DNA of 64,000 bases from Pantoea phytobeneficialis (lineage in GTDB: Bacteria > Pseudomonadota > Gammaproteobacteria > Enterobacterales > Enterobacteriaceae). This document shows positions 1-6,951 of this stretch, piece by piece. Within the stretch, counting starts at the first letter, position 1. Every line of letters begins with the position of its first letter. Location: the NCBI RefSeq assembly GCF_009728735.1, contig NZ_CP024636.1:1390863-1454862 (forward strand), read 5' to 3'. Below the pieces are notes generated by a model that was given only the letters and a program-made list of their open reading frames with translations, searched no databases and had not been told where the DNA came from. A program made the translations under genes and the position numbers.

Positions 1-63
1 GTTGCCGGGCAACAGGCAGAGGTCGAGTTTGTTTTTACTGACATCAATACCGAGATAAATCAT
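1..63 (-). CDS. IS110-family transposase, N-terminal fragment (runs off the window)
   Basis: Read on the minus strand from ATG at 63, the first 21 codons give MIYLGIDVSKNKLDLCLLPG followed by Asn. The pattern xYxGIDVSKxKLD is the start of the DEDD RuvC-like catalytic domain of IS110-family transposases, with the Asp of GID as the first acidic residue. The rest of the gene lies left of the window, so whether it is intact cannot be judged. The match is short but characteristic. IS110 elements insert without DDE chemistry and, in the IS621 branch, are guided by an RNA made from the non-coding end of the element. Confidence 0.75.
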   Translation of the reverse strand, partial: MIYLGIDVSKNKLDLCLLPGN

Positions 64-245
64 AAGACAGCTCCCTTTCACATGAACCATCACGCCATCT
101 TGCCTTGTACATACGAAGTCAGAGCTTCTGGTTACCGTTCAGAGTAGATGCTGGCGTGAAAGGAGAAACGGAGGGCTTTAAGCTACGGCACAAGATCGGG
201 TCTTAAGCGGCGCGACAAGCTGCCTCCGTTTCGTGTAACGGGTAG
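64..245 (-). ncRNA. IS110 left-end non-coding region, candidate bridge RNA
   Basis: This is the non-coding stretch just upstream of the IS110 transposase start. It contains two strong fold-back elements: GAAACGGAGG (165-174) pairs perfectly with CCTCCGTTTC (223-232), and CCTTTCAC (74-81) pairs with GTGAAAGG (156-163), with an alternative inner pairing of TCACGCCA (90-97) with TGGCGTGA (152-159). In IS621-like elements the bridge RNA is transcribed from exactly this position and has a 5' stem-loop and two internal-loop hairpins. The folds are seen; that they form a bridge RNA is inference. The right limit of the element is approximate. Confidence 0.45.
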
Positions 246-269
246 CTAACCAGTTACAACTTCAAGATA

Positions 270-340
270 CAAGCGGCGCGATTTATCGCGCAATGTTTTG
301 GCGCGGAAAGCAAAACCCGCGCGATAAATCGCGCCGCTAC
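270..340. repeat. REP-like palindrome, inverted pair
   Basis: AGCGGCGCGATTTATCGCGC (272-291) faces its inverted copy GCGCGATAAATCGCGCCGC (319-337). The spacer also contains GTTTTG and CAAAAC, so the whole unit can fold into one long hairpin. Same family as the repeats near 5.9, 9.3, 14.6, 23.9, 32.9, 41.1, 45.1, 52.7 and 58.4 kb. Confidence 0.85.
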
Positions 341-364
341 GATGCGTGTCTGTTACTGAAACCT

Positions 365-381
365 TGCGCCAGTGTGGTGCG
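365..381. promoter_or_regulatory. NtrC (GlnG) binding-site candidate
   Basis: TGCGCCAGTGTGGTGCG differs from the palindromic NtrC consensus TGCACCAWWWTGGTGCA at only a few positions. It lies about 90 bp upstream of the sigma-54 promoter, a normal enhancer distance. Footprinting would be needed for proof. Confidence 0.6.
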
Positions 382-454
382 AGCCTTGCCACTCCATAGT
401 GCAACTCACCGTTCCGTTGCTTCATATCCCCTGATTCCACCTGGCATTACGAGC

Positions 455-470
455 TGGCACAACGTTTGCT
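455..470 (+). promoter_or_regulatory. Sigma-54 promoter (-24/-12)
   Basis: TGGCAC-AACGT-TTGCT fits the RpoN consensus TGGCAC-N5-TTGCW exactly, with the invariant GG and GC at the right spacing. With the NtrC-type site upstream, it predicts nitrogen-limitation control of the operon starting at 645. Confidence 0.75.
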
Positions 471-644
471 AGGTTGTATGTACAAGTACAGACCGCATCG
501 CCATTCACACGATTTATTGCATCTGGCTCACAAAAAACTCAAGCCGACAATGATCTGGCGCAGGCTAACTTGTATATACATGAAATGTCATTTGCGAAAA
601 AACGCAAAGACAGCACCTACCGATTATCGACCAGGAGAAGCCGC

Positions 645-1493
645 ATGACGCACCGCACCACATTTCGCCGTTTTTGCCTCACGACCCTGTTTTCCAGCCT
701 GCTGCTGAGCGGTGTTGCCGCGCAGGCCAAAGAGTGGAAATCGATCACCATTGCTACCGAAGGCAGCTATGAACCCTGGAACCTGACCCTGCCGGGCGGC
801 AAACTGGGTGGCTTTGAACCTGAGCTGATGACCGATCTGTGCAAACGCATGGGGGTTCAGTGCAAGCTGGTGGTGCAGAACTGGGACGGGATGATCGCCG
901 GACTGAACGCCGGAAAATATGATGTGATCATGGATGCGATTGTTATCACCCCGGATCGCAAAAAAGTGGTCAGCTTCACCACGCCGTATGCCTCTACGCC
1001 AGCCACCTTTATCACCGTAAAAGATTCTCTGCTGCCGCCAGACAGCAAAATCATCAAGCTGCACGACGATGCCAAAGAGATCGAGCCGGCGATTGCACCC
1101 CTGAAAGCTGCGTTGAAAGGTAAAACCATCGGCATTGCCTCCGGCACCGTCTACACCCCGTTTATCGATAAATACTTCAAAGATGTCGCTGACGTACGCG
1201 AATACACCACCTCGGCGGATGCCATCCTTGATCTTCAGGCCGGTCGTATCGACGCGGTGTTCGACGATGTCACCTTTGCGCAGTCGATGCTGGCGCGTAA
1301 AGAGAACAGCAACCTGACCTTCAGCGGCCCGCAACTGGGTGGCCCGATTTGGGGTGAAGGCGAAGCGATGGGCGTGCGCATGGCTGACAGCGATCTGAAA
1401 GCCAAACTGGATGCCGCCATCCATGCGGCGCTGGCCGATGGCACCGTGAAAACCCTGAGTGAGAAGTGGTTTAAAACTGACGTAACCCCGTAA
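645..1493 (+). CDS. Polar amino-acid-type ABC transporter, periplasmic binding protein
   Basis: This 282-residue family-3 solute-binding protein (HisJ/NocT/ArtJ fold) would capture a small cationic or amino-acid-like solute in the periplasm. The ATG at 645 was chosen because AGGAG lies 8 nt upstream and it is followed by a classical signal peptide (basic residues, hydrophobic core, cleavage near VAAQA-K at residue 28). The family pattern ESYEPWN-like start, GGFEPEL and YDVIMDAI in lobe 1 and AGRIDAVFDD in lobe 2 are visible. It is the first gene of a sigma-54 operon with two permeases, an ATPase and a MIO-less lyase. The substrate is not known from sequence; the lyase suggests a histidine betaine or related compound. 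Confidence 0.85.
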   Translation: MTHRTTFRRFCLTTLFSSLLLSGVAAQAKEWKSITIATEGSYEPWNLTLPGGKLGGFEPELMTDLCKRMGVQCKLVVQNWDGMIAGLNAGKYDVIMDAIVITPDRKKVVSFTTPYASTPATFITVKDSLLPPDSKIIKLHDDAKEIEPAIAPLKAALKGKTIGIASGTVYTPFIDKYFKDVADVREYTTSADAILDLQAGRIDAVFDDVTFAQSMLARKENSNLTFSGPQLGGPIWGEGEAMGVRMADSDLKAKLDAAIHAALADGTVKTLSEKWFKTDVTP

Positions 1494-1505
1494 GTGAGGT
1501 CAACC

Positions 1506-2225
1506 ATGATGAGCCTGTTGAGTTTTGGTGCTGACGGCTGGGGCCGTCTGATCCTGAGCGCTGCCCTAACCACCTTGCTGCTGTCGCTGGCGGCGTTGCT
1601 GATTGGCGCGCTGGTGGGATCCGGCATCGCAGCGGCGAAACTCTCCACGCAACGCTGGCTGCGCTGGCTGGGCGAAGCCTATTCCACGGTGTTTCGTGGT
1701 ATCCCGGAATTGTTGGTGATCTACCTGTTCTACTTCGGTGGTTCCGGATTGATCACCCTGATCGGTCAGATGTTCGGTGCGGATGGTTTTATCGAAGCGC
1801 CGCCGTTTCTGATTGGTGCTCTGGCGATCGGGCTTATCTCGGGTTCTTATCAGGGTGAAGTCTACCGGGCAGCGCGGCTGGCGCTGGCGAAAGGTGAGAT
1901 TGAAGCTGCCGTCGCCATCGGTATGCCGCGATGGCGCATCGCCCAACGCATTTTGCTGCCACAAGTGGTGCGCTATGCGTTGCCCGGCATGTCAAATGTC
2001 TGGCAGATGAGCCTGAAAGATTCGGCGCTGGTGTCGGTAACCGGCATCGTTGAATTGATGCGCGCCAGCCAGATCGCCGCCGGTTCTACCCGTGATTACT
2101 TCACCTTTTATTTAGTGGGCGGTGCCTGTTATCTGGTGCTGACTCTGCTTTCCAACCATGCGTTTCGCCGGGCGGAATTACGCCTTGGCCGCGCCTGGCA
2201 AAGTCGCACTGCGGCGCAGCATTAA
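1506..2225 (+). CDS. ABC transporter permease, HisQ/OccQ type
   Basis: This 239-residue inner-membrane permease of the polar amino-acid uptake family would form the translocation pore with the next gene product. Several hydrophobic segments and the coupling loop EAAVAIGMP, which contacts the ATPase, are visible. A GTG at 1494 is in frame, but ATG at 1506 sits 6 nt after GAGG (1496-1499) and gives the usual family N-terminus, so it is preferred; ATG at 1509 is also possible. It starts 12 nt after the binding-protein stop and clearly belongs to the same operon. Confidence 0.85.
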   Translation: MMSLLSFGADGWGRLILSAALTTLLLSLAALLIGALVGSGIAAAKLSTQRWLRWLGEAYSTVFRGIPELLVIYLFYFGGSGLITLIGQMFGADGFIEAPPFLIGALAIGLISGSYQGEVYRAARLALAKGEIEAAVAIGMPRWRIAQRILLPQVVRYALPGMSNVWQMSLKDSALVSVTGIVELMRASQIAAGSTRDYFTFYLVGGACYLVLTLLSNHAFRRAELRLGRAWQSRTAAQH

Positions 2226-2236
2226 GGAGCAGCAGT

Positions 2237-2965
2237 ATGATCGACTTTGCCTTTCTGAGTGACACCTTTCTGAAACTGAGCGCCGCGCTGCCGGTCACGC
2301 TCGGCCTGTTTATCAGCGCCTTTCTGTGTGGTGGGGTGCTGGCGTTGGGCATTCTGACGCTGCGCATGAGCCGCTGGCGGGTGCTGAGTGGCTTTGCGCG
2401 CGGCTATATTCTGGTGTTTCGTGGCTCACCGCTGTTGATTCAACTGTTTTTGATTTACTACGGTCTTGGTCAGTTCGGCGTGATCCGTCACAGCTTTGTC
2501 TGGCCGTTTCTGCGCGAACCCTTTACCTGTGCCGTGCTGGCGTTGTCGCTGTGTACCGCCGCCTATACCGCCGAGATCCTGCGTGGCGCGCTGTTGGCGG
2601 TGCCACCAGGTCAGGTAGAGGCGGGGCTGGCGTGCGGCATGTCGCGTGGCCTGCTGCTGCGGCGCATTATCGCGCCGATTATGTTGCGTTACGCGCTACC
2701 GGCTTACTCCACCGAGGCGATTTTGCTGGTGAAATCCACCGCCCTTGCCAGTCTGGTCACCGTCTGGGACGTGACCGGTGTGGCACAGCAGATCATTCAG
2801 CGTACCTACCGCACTATGGAGGTGTTCCTGTGTGCGGCGGCTATCTATTTGATTCTTAATTTTATTATCGTCCAGCTTTACGCGCTGCTTGAGCGCCGTC
2901 TGACCCCGGTGCATCGCGTTGAAAAAAAGCCGTTGCCCGCCGTTAAACCGATTGCCGGAGAGTGA
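2237..2965 (+). CDS. ABC transporter permease, HisM/OccM type
   Basis: Second membrane subunit (242 residues) of the same importer. It has the family's hydrophobic segments, the conserved stretch [20 protein letters not shown] near the first third, and the coupling motif [17 protein letters not shown] (2224-2229) precedes the ATG by 7 nt. It lies 11 nt after the first permease and 1 nt before the ATPase gene. Two different permeases plus one ATPase is the standard make-up of octopine/histidine-type importers. Confidence 0.85.
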   Translation: MIDFAFLSDTFLKLSAALPVTLGLFISAFLCGGVLALGILTLRMSRWRVLSGFARGYILVFRGSPLLIQLFLIYYGLGQFGVIRHSFVWPFLREPFTCAVLALSLCTAAYTAEILRGALLAVPPGQVEAGLACGMSRGLLLRRIIAPIMLRYALPAYSTEAILLVKSTALASLVTVWDVTGVAQQIIQRTYRTMEVFLCAAAIYLILNFIIVQLYALLERRLTPVHRVEKKPLPAVKPIAGE

Positions 2966-2966
2966 T

Positions 2967-3761
2967 ATGCACCATTTACCCCCGATTACCCTGTCGGCCA
3001 CCGACATCCATAAATCCTTCGGCGCGATGGAAGTGCTGAAAGGCATTAATTTACAGGCGCGCAAAGGCGATGTGATCTCCATTCTCGGTGCCAGCGGATC
3101 GGGCAAAAGCACCTTGTTGCGCTGCATCAACTTGCTGGAGACGCCGGATGCCGGTGTGGTCAGCGTGGGGGGCGAAACCATTGAGATGAAGCGCCACGCC
3201 CGTGGTCATCAGTTGGCGGCCAATCCGAAACAAATTGAGCGTCTGCGTTCACGGCTCGGCATGGTGTTCCAGAGCTTCAATCTCTGGTCACACATGACGG
3301 TGCTGCAAAACGTGATTGAAGGGCCGCATTACGTGCTGAAGCGCGACAAAAAAAGCTGCATCGCCCAGGCCGAGCAACTGCTGGATCGCGTTGGTCTGCT
3401 CAATCGCAAAGATTTTTATCCGGCGCAGTTATCGGGTGGTCAGCAGCAACGCGTGGCGATTGCCCGTGCGCTGGCGATGGACCCGGAAGTGATGTTGTTT
3501 GATGAACCCACCTCGGCGCTGGACCCGGAACTGGTCGGCGAAGTGCTGAAGGTGATGCGTAGCCTGGCGGAAGAGGGGCGCACCATGCTGGTGGTCACGC
3601 ATGAGATGGGCTTTGCGCGCAACGTATCGAACCGCGTGGTGTTTATGCATCAGGGCACCATCGATTGTGAAGGCGCGCCGGAAGCGCTGTTCGGTGAACA
3701 GGGTTCGCAGCGGTTTAAACAATTTATTTCCAGCCATCAACGTACGGAGCAACCGGCATGA
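2967..3761 (+). CDS. ABC transporter ATP-binding subunit, HisP/OccP type
   Basis: This 264-residue cytoplasmic ATPase would power the importer. Walker [10 protein letters not shown] is at residues 41-49, followed by the Q-loop (VFQSFNLW), signature LSGGQQQR, Walker [10 protein letters not shown], and the switch His in VVTHEMGFA. The start at 2967 (GGAG 8 nt upstream) gives the normal length; an upstream in-frame start would overlap the permease by 47 nt. Its TGA overlaps the ATG of the downstream lyase (ATGA), so import and breakdown are translationally coupled. Confidence 0.9.
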   Translation: MHHLPPITLSATDIHKSFGAMEVLKGINLQARKGDVISILGASGSGKSTLLRCINLLETPDAGVVSVGGETIEMKRHARGHQLAANPKQIERLRSRLGMVFQSFNLWSHMTVLQNVIEGPHYVLKRDKKSCIAQAEQLLDRVGLLNRKDFYPAQLSGGQQQRVAIARALAMDPEVMLFDEPTSALDPELVGEVLKVMRSLAEEGRTMLVVTHEMGFARNVSNRVVFMHQGTIDCEGAPEALFGEQGSQRFKQFISSHQRTEQPA

Positions 3762-5248
3762 GTGGCACGGTAACCTGGGGCGACAGCCCGTTAAGCTGGC
3801 AGGATGTGGTCGCAGTGGCGCGTCACGGCGCGGAGTTAACCCTGAGCACCAGCGCCTGGCAGCGCATTGCCGACGGGCGTGCCATCGTGGACGAGATTGT
3901 CGCCAGCGGCCATATCGCCTATGGCATCAACACCGGGTTGGGGGCGTTGTGCAACATCACTTTGCCGGAAGAACAACTGGGGCAGCTGTCGCGCAATACG
4001 CTGCTGAGTCACGCCTGTGGTGTCGGGCCGCTGCTGCCTGCGGATGACGTGCGGGCGATTATGTGTGCCGCTATCGCGAACTACAGTCACGGTAAATCCG
4101 GTGTCTCGGTGGCGCTGGTGCAGCAACTGCTGGCGTTACTGAATCAACATATTATCCCGCAGGTGCCGTCACAGGGGTCGGTCGGTTATCTCACGCATAT
4201 GGCGCATATCGGTCTGGCGCTGATTGGTGTGGGGGAGGTGACGTATCAGCAACAAGTCATGCCTGCCGAACAGGCGTTGGCGCTGGCCGGTTTAACCCCG
4301 TTCCGTCCGGGTGCGAAAGAGGGGCTGAGTCTGGTCAACGGCACGCCCTGTATGACCGGCATGGCGTGTCTGGCGCTGGACGATGCAGCACGCCTGCTGG
4401 ACTGCGCGGATGTCACCGGGGCAATGAGTTTTGAAGCGCTGCGTGGGCAACTGGCGGCTTTCGACAAGGAAATCATCGCGCTGAAGGCCAGTCCGGGCAT
4501 GCAACTGAGCGCCGAGCGGCTGCGTCAGTTACTGAGCGACAGCCCCTTGCTGGCGGCCAGTGTCGGGGTACGCACTCAGGATGCGCTCAGTCTGCGATCC
4601 ATGCCGCAGGTCCACGGAGCGAGTCGCGATCAGTTTGATCATGCTGCACGCCAGGTCAATATTGAACTGAACGCCTGCACTGACAACCCGCTGGTGCTTG
4701 GCACGCCGGAGAACTGGCGCGTGGTGTCGCAGGCCAATCCACACGGTGAATCCGTGGCGATGGCCTGTGATTTGCTGGCAATTGCCCTGGCGGAACTGGG
4801 GAGCATTGCGGAGCGTCGGCTTGACCGTCTGGTGAATCCGCTGGTGAGCGGGTTACCGGCGTTCCTGGTGGCGCAACCGGGGGTGAATTCCGGCATGATG
4901 ATCGCGCAATATGTTGCGGCTGCGCTGTGCGCGGAGAACCGTCAACTGGCGCAACCGGCGGTGCTGGATAACTTTGTGACTTCCGGTTTGCAGGAGGATC
5001 ACCTGAGTCTTGGTACCGGCGCGGCGCTGAAGCTGCTGAAACTGGTGGGGAATGTCTGGCAGATCCTCGCTATCGAATATCTGCTGGCGGCGCAGGCACT
5101 GGATTTCCACGGTGAAGACCAGCTGGCAAGCGGCACGGCGCAGGCGTTGCGTCGCCTGCGTGCGGTGGTTGCCAACTGGCAGGAGGATCGCTGGCTGGCA
5201 CCGGAAATGGCGCGTGCTGTGCAGGTCCTCAAAACCCACCAGGGTTAA
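3758..5248 (+). CDS. Histidine/aromatic ammonia-lyase homologue lacking the MIO-forming Ala-Ser-Gly (ergothionase-like candidate)
   Basis: A 496-residue protein aligning along its length with histidine ammonia-lyase (HAL). Canonical HAL reads GSVGASGDLAPLAHM and cyclises Ala-Ser-Gly to the MIO electrophile; here the sequence is [11 protein letters not shown] (residues 140-150), so exactly ASG is missing while both flanks still align. Of other HAL active-site residues (P. putida numbering recalled), Tyr53 (Y55), His83 (H85), Asn195 (N194), Gln277 (Q274), Arg283 (R280) and Glu414 (E413) remain, but Tyr280 is Leu277 and Phe329 is Pro328. It should not be called HutH. Ergothionase, a HAL homologue that releases trimethylamine from ergothioneine without MIO, is the closest known precedent; the substrate here is inference. 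Confidence 0.75.
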   Translation: MSGTVTWGDSPLSWQDVVAVARHGAELTLSTSAWQRIADGRAIVDEIVASGHIAYGINTGLGALCNITLPEEQLGQLSRNTLLSHACGVGPLLPADDVRAIMCAAIANYSHGKSGVSVALVQQLLALLNQHIIPQVPSQGSVGYLTHMAHIGLALIGVGEVTYQQQVMPAEQALALAGLTPFRPGAKEGLSLVNGTPCMTGMACLALDDAARLLDCADVTGAMSFEALRGQLAAFDKEIIALKASPGMQLSAERLRQLLSDSPLLAASVGVRTQDALSLRSMPQVHGASRDQFDHAARQVNIELNACTDNPLVLGTPENWRVVSQANPHGESVAMACDLLAIALAELGSIAERRLDRLVNPLVSGLPAFLVAQPGVNSGMMIAQYVAAALCAENRQLAQPAVLDNFVTSGLQEDHLSLGTGAALKLLKLVGNVWQILAIEYLLAAQALDFHGEDQLASGTAQALRRLRAVVANWQEDRWLAPEMARAVQVLKTHQG

Positions 5249-5877
5249 GCGCGGCGGGCGTCCGGTCGCACCAGATCAAAGCGCAACGCTTCACTGATGC
5301 CGTAGTAGGCCGAGGGGCCACCGGCACGCAGGATGGGTTGCGCTTTCGCTGTTTGATAGATGCCGTTTTCCAGCAGTTGTTCATCAATATGAATCGCCAC
5401 CACTTCACCCAGTACCAGCCAACTGTCCAGCTCCGCACCCTGCACATCCTGTAAACGGATGCACTGCGTCAGCCGACACTCAAAGTTAACCGGGCTTTCC
5501 GCCACCATGCTGACGTTGACATGCGAAGCGGGGGTTGGCGTTAAGCCAGCCAGCGCAAACTCATCCTGCTCAGGGGGAATTGATGCGGAGCTTTCATTCA
5601 TCGCTTCGGCCAGTGGACGCGTTGCCAGGTTCCAGACAAATTCGTTGCTCTCGCTGATATTACGCACGCTGTCTTTCCAGCCGCTGCTGGCAAAACCAAT
5701 GATGGGCGGATGGTAGTTGAAGCAGTTAAAAAAACTGTAAGGGGCAAGGTTGCGCACCCCGTTGGCACTTTGCGAACTGATCCAACCAATGGGACGTGGG
5801 CCGATGATGGCGTTGAGGGGATCGTGCGGTAAGCCGTGACCGGCACGGGGTTGGTAGGTATAGCGCTGACGCGTCAT
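5245..5877 (-). CDS. Flavin reductase family protein (FMN-binding split barrel)
   Basis: This 210-residue protein has the DIM6/NTAB-type flavin reductase fold: an early PHDPLNAIIGPRPIGWIS block and the NLAPYSFFN and FECRLTQC segments. Such proteins bind FMN and either supply reduced flavin to a monooxygenase or act on their own. The start at 5877 (MTRQRYTY) follows AGGAG; a longer frame to 5955 has no ribosome binding site and covers a REP repeat. The 3' end overlaps the lyase gene by 4 bp in convergent orientation, so it is not part of that operon. No partner oxygenase is nearby and the role is unknown. Confidence 0.8.
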   Translation of the reverse strand: MTRQRYTYQPRAGHGLPHDPLNAIIGPRPIGWISSQSANGVRNLAPYSFFNCFNYHPPIIGFASSGWKDSVRNISESNEFVWNLATRPLAEAMNESSASIPPEQDEFALAGLTPTPASHVNVSMVAESPVNFECRLTQCIRLQDVQGAELDSWLVLGEVVAIHIDEQLLENGIYQTAKAQPILRAGGPSAYYGISEALRFDLVRPDARRA

Positions 5878-5911
5878 AACATCTCCTGGCGTGGCTGAAA
5901 TAGGGCAAAAC

Positions 5912-5935
5912 GCGCAATAAATTGCGCCGCTACGG
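5912..5935. repeat. REP-like palindrome, single
   Basis: GCGCAATAAATTGCGCCGC plus TACGG, a variant of the window-wide repeat with compensating changes in both arms (AATAAATT), which preserves the stem. Lies between the flavin reductase start and rlmF. Confidence 0.75.
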
Positions 5936-6022
5936 AATTTAACAGCGTAACGCAAATGGGCAGAGATTTTCTTTTTTTCCCAACACGGAGTATCTTACGC
6001 CGCGTTATCGATCGGAGAACCT

Positions 6023-6949
6023 ATGAACAAACCAGCCGCCACCTCGCCCTTCCACCCGCGTAACCGCCATCAAGGCCGTTATGATTTTGCTGCTTTAACG
6101 GCGGCGCATCCGCCACTGGCAGACAAGGTGCGCCCGAACGGCTACGGCGAGCTGTCGGTGGATTTTGCCGATCCGCAGGCGGTGATGTTACTTAATCAGG
6201 CGCTGCTGAAGCTGTTTTATAACCTCAACTGGCAGTTGGCGGAAGGCTATTTGACGCCGCCGGTACCGGGCCGGGCGGATTATATTCATGCGCTGGCCGA
6301 TTTGCTGGCGACTGATAACGGCGGGGTGATCCCGCGCGATGTGGACGTGATGGATATTGGTTGCGGTGCCAACTGCATCTATCCGTTGATTGGTCATGCC
6401 GAGTACGGCTGGCGCTTTACCGGCACCGATATCACGGCAGAAGCGATCACCGCCGCCAACCAGATTGTTGCCAGCAATCCGGGGTTACAGCGTGGCATTC
6501 GCCTGCGCCGTCAGAAGCAACCCGAGGCGATTTTCGCCGGGGTGGTGCACAAAAATGAACGCTATCAGGCGGTCCTGTGTAATCCACCGTTCCATGCTTC
6601 GGCAGAAGACGCTGCGGCGGGCAGCCAGCGTAAAGTGCGTAACCTTGGCTTGAAGAAAAGCACGCCGCTCAACTTTGGTGGTCAGCATAACGAGTTGTGG
6701 TGCGACGGCGGCGAGCGCAAGTTTGTCGGTCAGATGATTGCCGAAAGCGTTGCTTTTGCTGACCGTATTGTGTGGTTCACTTCGCTGGTGTCACGCAAGG
6801 AGAATTTGCCCGCGCTGCGCGACCAACTGCGCGATCTTGATGCGTACGAGGTACGCATTATCGAGATGGCGCAGGGACAGAAGCAGAGCCGGTTTATCGC
6901 CTGGACCTTCCTGCCGCCAGCCTCGCGCGCTCAGCGACTGAAGCGCTAA
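6023..6949 (+). CDS. rlmF: 23S rRNA (adenine-1618-N6)-methyltransferase RlmF
   Basis: Transfers a methyl group from SAM to N6 of A1618 in 23S rRNA. The 308-residue protein matches E. coli RlmF (YbiN) closely. The SAM-binding loop [12 protein letters not shown] is at residues 111-122, and the adenine-N6 methyltransferase motif NPPF is at 187-190. Basic N- and C-termini fit RNA binding. The start follows GGAG with normal spacing. Its neighbour on the right is ybiO, convergent, with only 2 bp between the stop codons; the same pair is adjacent in E. coli. Confidence 0.95.
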   Translation: MNKPAATSPFHPRNRHQGRYDFAALTAAHPPLADKVRPNGYGELSVDFADPQAVMLLNQALLKLFYNLNWQLAEGYLTPPVPGRADYIHALADLLATDNGGVIPRDVDVMDIGCGANCIYPLIGHAEYGWRFTGTDITAEAITAANQIVASNPGLQRGIRLRRQKQPEAIFAGVVHKNERYQAVLCNPPFHASAEDAAAGSQRKVRNLGLKKSTPLNFGGQHNELWCDGGERKFVGQMIAESVAFADRIVWFTSLVSRKENLPALRDQLRDLDAYEVRIIEMAQGQKQSRFIAWTFLPPASRAQRLKR

Positions 6950-6951
6950 AT

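Larger units (their letters stand above)
341..644 (+). other. Intergenic control region of the ABC transporter-lyase operon
   Basis: No convincing gene is present. The stretch holds an NtrC-type operator and a sigma-54 promoter (annotated separately), followed by a leader of about 160 nt before the first gene. A reading frame continuous with the first gene begins at 474, but it has no ribosome binding site and would add 57 residues that do not resemble a signal peptide, so it was not used as the start. Confidence 0.6.

Noticed and set aside
474..644. N-terminal extension of the first ABC binding protein
   Set aside because: In frame but without a ribosome binding site, lying between the sigma-54 promoter and a good start at 645 that opens a normal signal peptide.
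624..1424. Open frame of 266 codons antisense to the binding protein
   Set aside because: Covers a well-conserved gene on the other strand and shows no domain or start signal.
5245..5877. Flavin reductase as part of the lyase operon
   Set aside because: It is on the opposite strand, converging and overlapping by 4 bp, so it cannot be on the same transcript.
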